Below, piece after piece: positions 40,126-45,966 of a DNA stretch of 45,966 nucleotides (its first letter is position 1; each line of letters starts with the position of its first letter). The stretch lies in assembly GCA_045655865.1 (NCBI GenBank), contig JAZOQB010000054.1, positions 1 through 45,966 of the forward strand, written 5' to 3'. The position numbers and the translations under genes were made by a program. Origin of the DNA: RGIG5579 sp045655865 (GTDB lineage: Bacteria > Bacillota > Clostridia > Oscillospirales > SIG627). The notes beneath the pieces are model-generated. The model searched no databases, was not told the origin of the DNA, and worked only from the letters and a program-made list of their open reading frames with translations.

Positions 40126-40599
40126 TTACAATTTGTTCCGCAAAAGTTTTATTACCTCTTCCGGCAAAAGTGAAGAAACGTCCTCCCCTTTTTGAATTTT
40201 TGCTCGAACCAGGGTTGACGACAGGCTCTGATACTCTTCTTTCGCATCCAGATACAAGGTCTCCACCCCGGAATGAGAAAAGTTAAAAGCCGCCATATTT
40301 TTTTCGTAAAGAAAGTCCTTTTCGTTGCGCACTCCCTTCACCAAGACAGCCTCTTCCCTCTCCCGGAGAAATTCATAGAGCATCCCTTCATAACAGGAGA
40401 CCCGAACGTCTTTTTCGTTCTGAAAAGCCGCCTGACACAAGCGGAAACGTTCTTCCAAAGAAAAAAGATAGTTTTTTTCCCGGTTGTTCATCACCACCAC
40501 CTCGCACGCTCCAAAAAGATCCCTGGCGCGCAGGACGATATCTACATGTCCAAAGGTTACCGGATCAAAGCTCCCGGGGCAGACGGCAAGTCTTTTCAT
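40126..40599 (-). CDS. coaD: Phosphopantetheine adenylyltransferase
   Basis: 157-residue enzyme making dephospho-CoA from 4'-phosphopantetheine and ATP. PGSFDPVTFGHVDIVLRA with the nucleotidyltransferase GHxD-type motif at the N-terminus, GVRNEKDFLYE and the SSTLVRAKI ATP motif (ISSTxVR equivalent) are present. Four-base overlap with rsmD, a widespread gene pair. Confidence 0.96.
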   Translation of the reverse strand: MKRLAVCPGSFDPVTFGHVDIVLRARDLFGACEVVVMNNREKNYLFSLEERFRLCQAAFQNEKDVRVSCYEGMLYEFLREREEAVLVKGVRNEKDFLYEKNMAAFNFSHSGVETLYLDAKEEYQSLSSTLVRAKIQKGEDVSSLLPEEVIKLLRNKL

Positions 40600-41180
40600 G
40601 CCTCCCCCTCACCTCGCACCCGAACAAAATGAACATAACACTTGGAAAACTTATAAGTTTTCGTGCTCTCCACCACGGCCATGACTTCCTGGGGGATCTT
40701 CCCCAAATCCAATTCCGGATTGGCGGTCTCCACCATCAGCACACCTCCCGGCGCTACAAGGCCTGCCCGTATGATGCGTTTGACCAATTCCGGGCCCAGA
40801 TCTTTTTCGTATGGCGGATCGGCAAAGATAAAATCAAAGACCTGGCCGCGCCGCGCGGCAGACTGAATAAACTCCCCGTACTCGCTGCGAACCACCTTGG
40901 ACTGGACAGCAAAGCCGGTTTTTTCTATATTCTTCCGCACCACTTTCAGGGAATCTTCGCTGCAATCCACAAAGGTACAACATGAAGCTCCGCGACTGAT
41001 AGCCTCCAGTCCCATTTGACCGCTGCCTGCAAAGAGATCCAGAAAGCGTTTGCCCGCCAGATCAAATTGAATGGCGCTGAATACCCCTTCCTTTGCCATT
41101 TCCGTAGTAGGACGCACCGCATCTCCCGGGAGAGCGGTCAAGCGTACTCCCTTGGCTTTTCCGGTGATGATTCTCATCAT
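40596..41180 (-). CDS. rsmD: 16S rRNA m2G966 methyltransferase RsmD
   Basis: 194-residue SAM-dependent methyltransferase. RIITGKAKGVRL opens the protein, followed by the RPTTEMAKEGVFSAI substrate motif, the SAM loop LDLFAGSGQMGLEA (about 47-60) and the catalytic DPPYEKDL (DPPY replaces NPPY). The start ATG 41180 overlaps the uvrC stop by four bases. Confidence 0.94.
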   Translation of the reverse strand: MMRIITGKAKGVRLTALPGDAVRPTTEMAKEGVFSAIQFDLAGKRFLDLFAGSGQMGLEAISRGASCCTFVDCSEDSLKVVRKNIEKTGFAVQSKVVRSEYGEFIQSAARRGQVFDFIFADPPYEKDLGPELVKRIIRAGLVAPGGVLMVETANPELDLGKIPQEVMAVVESTKTYKFSKCYVHFVRVRGEGEA

Positions 41181-43051
41181 GGATCAGTTTCCTCCAAATC
41201 TTGTCTGTGATAATAGTTATAAATGTTCCGGGCATCCCTTTGAGAGATACCGGATACAGACGAAAGCTCCTCAACGGTAGAACTCCGGATGGCTTTCATG
41301 TTTTTCATTTCCTTCAATAATTGAGTTGCCTTCTTCTCACCGATTCCGCAAATCTCGGTAAGGGTAGAAGATCTCACTTTTTTCCGTCGGCGGGAATCCA
41401 TACGGGAGAGGCTGAAGCGATGCACCTCCTCTTGGATGCTGTAGATGAATTGAAACAGATGAGGGTCGTGGGCAATGGAAATGTCGTGTTCCCCATCAGT
41501 CAAGCACCGGGTTTTGTGGAATTCATCCTTGACCATACCAAAGACAGGAATCAAAACGCCCCGATCGGCAAGGGCCCGTTTGACCGATCCCACCTGACCT
41601 GAGGCACCGTCTACCAGGATCAGATCCGGCAGAGGGGAAAAACTTTTATCCCCGTTTTGATATCGACAGATCCGCCGGGTAACCGCTTCGTACATGCTGG
41701 CAAGATCGTCGGGTGTGCCTTGATTGATGGAAAAGCTTTTGTAATCTTTTTTTGAAAACCGGGCGTTTGTCACCGTGATGATTCCGGCGCTGATGACACT
41801 GGCGCCGGAATTGGATATGTCAATACTCTCAATGCGTTGGGGAAGCGTCTCCAGAGACAAAAGAGAGGCCAGTTTGACCAAAACCTCCTCATCCTTTTCC
41901 AGTAGCGCACGGCGATGAAGGGCGGCAACCTTGGCATTTTGCTCGGCCATTTGTAAAAGGGCTCTTCCCTCTCCCCGTTCCGGCAGTCGAAATTTTATCT
42001 TACTCTCCCCCGAGCGAGAAAGCACTTCCGATAACAGCGCGGTCTCCTCGCTCCAAAGGGATCTTGGAAGGAAAATTTCTTTGGGAAGAAAATCACGTCC
42101 CCGGTAAAGCTCCACCATCATAGAGGAAAAACTCTCGGGTGAAAGGATCTGGTCAGCGCCGAAGTGAAAATTCACACTGTCCGCCACGCTTCCTTCCCGA
42201 ACGGAAAGCAAATTGATGCATCCTCCCAATTCATCGGAAAAGACGCCAAACACATCTGCATCGAAATGAAGGTCTCGCACCACCTGCCGGGAAGCGGAAA
42301 GGCTCTGCAGAGCGCGGATCCGATCCCGCAAAGAGGCTGCCTTCTCAAAATCCAAGTTTTCCGATGCCGTTTGCATTTCCTTTTCCAGAGAAGCGATAAT
42401 TTTTTTGTGATCGTGTTTTAAAAAAAGGATGACCTCTTCGATTCGCCTCCGGTATTCCTCCGGAGTAACATTTCCGGTACAAACACCCACACACCTTCCC
42501 ATATGATGATAAAGGCAGGGCCTTCCCTTCCCGATCTCACGGGGAAATTTTCTCTTGCAGGTAGGGAGAGAAAACAGTTTGTTGGCGGTATCGATAGCGC
42601 TTCTCACCGCCCCCGGAGAACTGTACGGCCCAAAATAACGCGAACGGTCTCCCGGTTTTGCCCGCCGCCTGGTAAAGGAAAGGCGCGGATACTCCTCCTC
42701 CAGAGAAAGCCGGATGTAAGGATAATCCTTGTCATCCTTTAGTCGAATATTGAATTTTGGCTGATGGAGCTTGATTTTTTCGTTTTCCAAAATCAGGGCT
42801 TCGCCCTCCGAGGAGGTAACGATTGTCTGAAAATCCACCGCTGTCTGCACCATCTTTTCCGTTTTCGGCGGGTGTTTTCCCCGGTTTTGAAAATAACTCA
42901 GCACTCGATTGTGAAGGGCACGGCTCTTGCCTACATAAATGATCTGCCCTTTTCGATCGAAAAACAAATACACTCCGGGTGACATGGGAAGGCTTTTTGC
43001 CTTTTCCAAAAGAGCGGCGGGGGAAAGGATCTGGGGGGTATATTCTTCCAT
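41177..43051 (-). CDS. uvrC: Excinuclease ABC subunit C
   Basis: 624-residue endonuclease of nucleotide excision repair making both incisions around lesions. The N-terminal GIY-YIG domain has SPGVYLFFDRKGQIIYVGKS (about 24-43). A UVR helix (KEMQTASENLDFEKAASLRD, about 200-220), an RNase H-like domain with DISNSGASVISAG, and a C-terminal helix-hairpin-helix pair follow. ATG 43051 is preferred over ATG 43057, which GGGAG directly abuts. The HPr terminator lies just upstream, with no separate promoter visible. Confidence 0.95.
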   Translation of the reverse strand: MEEYTPQILSPAALLEKAKSLPMSPGVYLFFDRKGQIIYVGKSRALHNRVLSYFQNRGKHPPKTEKMVQTAVDFQTIVTSSEGEALILENEKIKLHQPKFNIRLKDDKDYPYIRLSLEEEYPRLSFTRRRAKPGDRSRYFGPYSSPGAVRSAIDTANKLFSLPTCKRKFPREIGKGRPCLYHHMGRCVGVCTGNVTPEEYRRRIEEVILFLKHDHKKIIASLEKEMQTASENLDFEKAASLRDRIRALQSLSASRQVVRDLHFDADVFGVFSDELGGCINLLSVREGSVADSVNFHFGADQILSPESFSSMMVELYRGRDFLPKEIFLPRSLWSEETALLSEVLSRSGESKIKFRLPERGEGRALLQMAEQNAKVAALHRRALLEKDEEVLVKLASLLSLETLPQRIESIDISNSGASVISAGIITVTNARFSKKDYKSFSINQGTPDDLASMYEAVTRRICRYQNGDKSFSPLPDLILVDGASGQVGSVKRALADRGVLIPVFGMVKDEFHKTRCLTDGEHDISIAHDPHLFQFIYSIQEEVHRFSLSRMDSRRRKKVRSSTLTEICGIGEKKATQLLKEMKNMKAIRSSTVEELSSVSGISQRDARNIYNYYHRQDLEETDP

Positions 43052-43065
43052 GGTCATCTCCCAAC

Positions 43066-43103
43066 AAAAAAAATATCACTTGCCCGAAAAGGGCAAGTGA
43101 TAT
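43066..43103 (-). terminator. Terminator after the HPr gene
   Basis: ATATCACTTGCCC (43073-43085) pairs perfectly with GGGCAAGTGATAT (43091-43103). On the minus strand it is followed by seven T residues. It sits between HPr and uvrC. Confidence 0.92.
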
Positions 43104-43105
43104 GG

Positions 43106-43369
43106 TCAATCTTGAAAGCCGGCAAGAATCAAATTGGCCAGTCCTTCCAAAGCATCTGCTTCATCGGAACCGTCCGCAATGATATGGATCCGAGTACCTT
43201 TGGTGATCCCAAGAGAGAGGATCCCGAGAAGGGACTTGGCGTTGGCTCTGCGATCACCGCATTCTACCCAAAGCGAGCTTTTATAACTGTTGGCTTTTTG
43301 AATAAAATAAGTAGCTGGTCTGGCGTGAAGACCAACGCTGTTCAAAACAGTAACTTCTTTCGAGATCAT
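43106..43369 (-). CDS. ptsH: HPr-family phosphocarrier protein
   Basis: 87-residue HPr. The PTS phosphorylation histidine H15 is in GLHARPATYF, and the regulatory serine region reads NAKSLLGILSLGI (serine about 46). Both sites are present, so it looks like a working HPr rather than Crh, which lacks H15. AGGAG and a good promoter precede ATG 43369. No other PTS gene is in the window. Confidence 0.93.
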   Translation of the reverse strand: MISKEVTVLNSVGLHARPATYFIQKANSYKSSLWVECGDRRANAKSLLGILSLGITKGTRIHIIADGSDEADALEGLANLILAGFQD

Positions 43370-43411
43370 AATAGACTCCTATCGGCACAGTCCTTTTTAA
43401 AAACCACTCCC

Positions 43412-43440
43412 AGTATATCAAACTCATAAAAAAAAAGCAA
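43412..43440 (-). promoter_or_regulatory. Sigma-A promoter of the HPr gene
   Basis: On the minus strand TTGCTT (43440-43435), a 17-base spacer, TATACT (43417-43412), about 40 bases before the start codon. Confidence 0.78.
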
Positions 43441-43475
43441 GTATTTTCTTGAAAATATCGAAAAAACTAATATTT

Positions 43476-44699
43476 TTAGAGATTGTGGCGATAACATTGG
43501 CAAATGTTTAGGACCATAGCCATAGCTTTCGAGGCAGCAAGGTGACGAATGTGATCGCGTTCTGAGCCGGCATGTCCGAAAACGGTTCGAACGATCTCCC
43601 TCTTTTCCCCATAGACCACCGCAATATACACCGTGCCAACAGGGTCTTCTTGGCTCGCCTCGCTCTCTTCCAGAACACCTGTAACGCCAACCCCGATCTG
43701 CCCCGAAGAAAAACGTATCGCCTCTCTGGCCATGCGTTCCGCAAGATCGGCTTTGGAGATAGCGGGTAGATCTTTTTCCGGATGGGATGTATACAAGCCC
43801 TGAGCCAGAACCTTTTTCGCACCAAAAACAGAGGATATCCGCTGAGAGATCATTCCGCCGGTGATTTCTTCCATCACGCCCAGTTGAAGTCCTTTTTGAG
43901 AAAGGCGCTTTACCAAGACCCCTTCCAGACTGTCATCCCCTTCTCCGTAGCAATACTCTCCAACCAACGCCAACACTTCCCCGGCTTTGTGACGGCAAAG
44001 CATCATGGCATCGTTTTCCGTTGCAGCAGAAGCGGTAATATGGATCTCCACTTGGCCTTCCCCTGCATAGGGAGCAACCGTTGGATTATCCGCCGTTTTC
44101 ATCAGTTCCGAAAGGATCTCATCGATCTTCGATTCGGAAATCCCGTAAAACCGAAGGATGAGGGTAAACAGTGAGACAGAGCTTTGTTCCTTGAAAATGG
44201 GCATGATACGGTGAACAAATAAAGCTTTCATTTCCCGGGGAACACCGGGCAAAAGGATCAATCCCTTCCCCTCTTTTTCCAACCAAAGGCCGGGGGCAGT
44301 TCCCCAATCATTTTGAAGGATCCGAGCCCCCCGCGGTACCATAGCCTGACGAAGATTATTTCGGCTCATTGGGATATTGCGCCGAAGAAAATAAGCCTCA
44401 AGCTCGGATACGATCTTTCCATTCTCTTCCAGAGGCATCTGCATGACCGATGCGGCAACCTCACGCGTGATATCGTCATAGGTCGGCCCAAGACCGCCGG
44501 TGACCACAACCAGGTCAGACCGGGAAAGAGCCTGTCGCATCGTCTTTTCCAAACGGTCCCAATTATCTCCGCAGGTCTGTCGAAAATGAACCGAGAAACC
44601 TGCCTGTCGCATCGCCCGAGAGAGAAAGGCGGCGTTGGTATCCACCGTATCTCCCAACAATAACTCCGTGCCTACGGAAAGGATCTCACAGATCTTCAC
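43476..44699 (-). CDS. cinA: CinA-family protein with degenerate deamidase domain
   Basis: 407-residue two-domain protein. The N-terminal MoCF-like COG1058 domain (1-170) is well conserved (SVGTELLLGD, TGGLGPTYDDIT, LLPGVPREMKALF). The C-terminal domain (about 255-405) is the PncC-type NMN deamidase fold. Its catalytic ESCTGG motif reads EEITGG at 277-282, losing the nucleophile serine. The usual GPGG loop is replaced by GVLEESEASQ (341-350). PVGTVYIA remains. Pyrophosphatase activity may persist, while deamidase activity is doubtful. It starts at GTG 44699, overlapping the AI-2E gene by 14 bases, with GAAGGGGAAG upstream. Confidence 0.9.
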   Translation of the reverse strand: MKICEILSVGTELLLGDTVDTNAAFLSRAMRQAGFSVHFRQTCGDNWDRLEKTMRQALSRSDLVVVTGGLGPTYDDITREVAASVMQMPLEENGKIVSELEAYFLRRNIPMSRNNLRQAMVPRGARILQNDWGTAPGLWLEKEGKGLILLPGVPREMKALFVHRIMPIFKEQSSVSLFTLILRFYGISESKIDEILSELMKTADNPTVAPYAGEGQVEIHITASAATENDAMMLCRHKAGEVLALVGEYCYGEGDDSLEGVLVKRLSQKGLQLGVMEEITGGMISQRISSVFGAKKVLAQGLYTSHPEKDLPAISKADLAERMAREAIRFSSGQIGVGVTGVLEESEASQEDPVGTVYIAVVYGEKREIVRTVFGHAGSERDHIRHLAASKAMAMVLNICQCYRHNL

Positions 44700-45963
44700 G
44701 CCGCGCTTCCCCTTCCGTCTCTTGCTCTTTTTTTCTCTTATTCTTTCCCAAAAAAAGCTGTTTTAGTCGGCACTTCTCTCTCTTTTCTACCTGTTCTTCT
44801 CTGGGAGGCATGGCGGGATAGTTTTCATAAAAACCGGTTTCTACGGTCATGTTCTTTTTTGCAAGGTTCGCATTGACCGCACGAGTCAAAAGACGATAGA
44901 AAACCGTAAAGATCGGAACGCCCAAGATCATACCCGGTACGCCGAAAAGTCCACCACCCACGGTGATAACCACCATGACCCAAAAGCCGGAGATCCCGGT
45001 CACATGGCCCAAAATTTTGGGAGAGATCACATTGCCTTCGATCTGCTGGATCACAATGATCATAATTAAAAACGGAATAAACTGGCCGGGGGCAGCGATC
45101 AGCAGGATCAAGCTACAAGGGATCGCGCCAATAATGGGACCAAACACGGGAATGATGTCCGTCACGCCGATAATCACTGCCAAAAGGCCGGGGAACTCGA
45201 TACCGAAAAAGAGAAATACAAAAAAGGAGCAGATTCCGATGGCACAGCTGGAGATCAATTTTCCGTTGATAAAATTGCCAACGGATTCATTGGTATCGCG
45301 AAAGAAGAGAATGATCTTATTGGCATTTTCTTCCCTCACAATGGCATAGACCATTTTTTTGATCCTGGCGCAAAGTCTCTCCTTGTCAAAGAGCATGTAA
45401 ACGGAAAAGAACAAACCAAAGATGATGTAGCCGATAATGGCAGTCACCCGTGTGACCATGTCGATCGCATCCGGCAGAATGGACACCAAAAACGAAGCTC
45501 CGCGGCTGATCAAACTCTGCATAGCGCCCAAGGTGTTGTCAAAGGAGAAAGTCCCCATAAACAAAGCGTTCAATCGAGCGGCCTGGTTATCCACAAAAAC
45601 GGAAAAGGAGCGAGTATAATCGGAGATGTTCATCACCAAGGTACCCACGCTCTCCACCATTTGAGGAATGATGAGAAACAAAATTGCGCCCAAAGCCAGA
45701 AGCAGGAAAAGGTACGAAAAGGTAATAGACCATGCTCTCAAGGTGTTGCGTTTCCACTTTGGAAACACTCGGGATAGACCCCGGGAACAGAATTTCATCA
45801 GCGGATTTAAGATATACGCAATCGCAAAACCGTACAAAAGGGGGCTGCAGATCCGAAAAAGAGAACGGATCACGCCAAAGACACTTGAAAAATTGGTAAG
45901 AAAAAAATAAAAAAGAACACAGGAAGAGACGGTCAAAAAGATATGAAAGTATTTTTTATCCAT
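44686..45963 (-). CDS. AI-2E family transporter (TqsA/PerM-like permease)
   Basis: 425-residue polytopic membrane protein of the AI-2E transporter superfamily. About seven or eight helices: a pair near residues 8-55, one at 75-100, a central soluble stretch (110-150), then 165-200 and a C-terminal bundle (225-360). The family motifs LLAVIIGVTDIIPVFGPIIGAIP and IEGNVISPKILGHVTGISGFWVM are present. Members export or exchange small molecules or ions; the substrate is unknown. A long charged tail (365-425) is unusual. The ATG is at 45963, three bases inside the window edge. Confidence 0.9.
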   Translation of the reverse strand: MDKKYFHIFLTVSSCVLFYFFLTNFSSVFGVIRSLFRICSPLLYGFAIAYILNPLMKFCSRGLSRVFPKWKRNTLRAWSITFSYLFLLLALGAILFLIIPQMVESVGTLVMNISDYTRSFSVFVDNQAARLNALFMGTFSFDNTLGAMQSLISRGASFLVSILPDAIDMVTRVTAIIGYIIFGLFFSVYMLFDKERLCARIKKMVYAIVREENANKIILFFRDTNESVGNFINGKLISSCAIGICSFFVFLFFGIEFPGLLAVIIGVTDIIPVFGPIIGAIPCSLILLIAAPGQFIPFLIMIIVIQQIEGNVISPKILGHVTGISGFWVMVVITVGGGLFGVPGMILGVPIFTVFYRLLTRAVNANLAKKNMTVETGFYENYPAMPPREEQVEKREKCRLKQLFLGKNKRKKEQETEGEARREDL

Positions 45964-45966
45964 GTT

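Overview
The window reads as chromosomal core genome of an endospore-forming, low-to-mid GC member of the Clostridia (Firmicutes/Bacillota). A ruminococcal or oscillospiral-type lineage is my best guess, but family-level placement is inference. The main evidence is a complete eight-gene spoIIIA operon, a SpoIIQ-like M23 protein, sigma-K, YabP/YabQ, a SipL-like coat protein and a division/cell-wall (dcw) cluster. I see no transposase, phage gene, CRISPR array, tRNA, rRNA or attachment site. Coding density is high and no gap between genes exceeds about 210 bases.

Layout. 1-2.2 kb (+): rqcP (cut at the left edge), yabP, yabQ, divIC, a terminator, then a spoIIQ-like gene with a sigma-F-type promoter. 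2.3-3.5 kb (+): a cysteine-rich unknown protein and a 64-residue secreted peptide. 3.7-6.6 kb (-): SipL-like SPOCS/LysM protein, a small helical protein and sigK. 6.8-8.4 kb (+): hpt and a Ppx/GppA phosphatase. 8.4-11.7 kb (+): rplS with a structured leader, lepB, rbgA, rnhB, yraN. 11.7-12.7 kb: divergent DUF1540 protein (-) and metallophosphoesterase (+). 12.8-17.5 kb (+): spoIIIAA to spoIIIAH. 17.5-22.7 kb (-): a packed six-gene operon (DUF5685-like, J-domain protein with Cys-rich tail, membrane protein, dGTPase, MBL hydrolase, CAP lipoprotein). 22.9-24.1 kb (+): CBM9-like protein and GNAT acetyltransferase. 24.1-27.0 kb (-): LTA-synthase-type enzyme and a GT14-type glycosyltransferase. 27.1-39.9 kb (-): dcw cluster, in transcription order mraZ, rsmH, ftsL, PASTA-PBP, murE, murF, mraY, ftsW, murG, divIB, ftsZ. 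40.1-46.0 kb (-): AI-2E family permease, cinA, HPr, uvrC, rsmD, coaD.

How it fits together. Two themes dominate. The first is sporulation: the SpoIIQ-SpoIIIAH channel, the SpoIIIA ATPase complex, sigma-K, the YabP/YabQ cortex proteins and the SipL-like coat-anchoring protein. The second is septal peptidoglycan synthesis: lipid II synthesis (MurE, MurF, MraY, MurG) and the FtsZ/DivIB/FtsL/FtsW/PBP machinery, controlled at its head by MraZ. The mraZ promoter is followed by four 10-11-bp-phased TGGG-like boxes and then a terminator-like hairpin.

Most of the window is ordinary. The least conventional parts are the DUF5685/J-domain operon, the FtsZ with a degenerate C-terminal peptide in a cluster without ftsA, the CinA whose deamidase motifs are degenerate, the MraZ operator with a possible attenuator, and the cysteine-rich protein at 2.3-3.2 kb. 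I did not find a clearly new biological system. The six-gene operon is the best candidate for unexplored biology.
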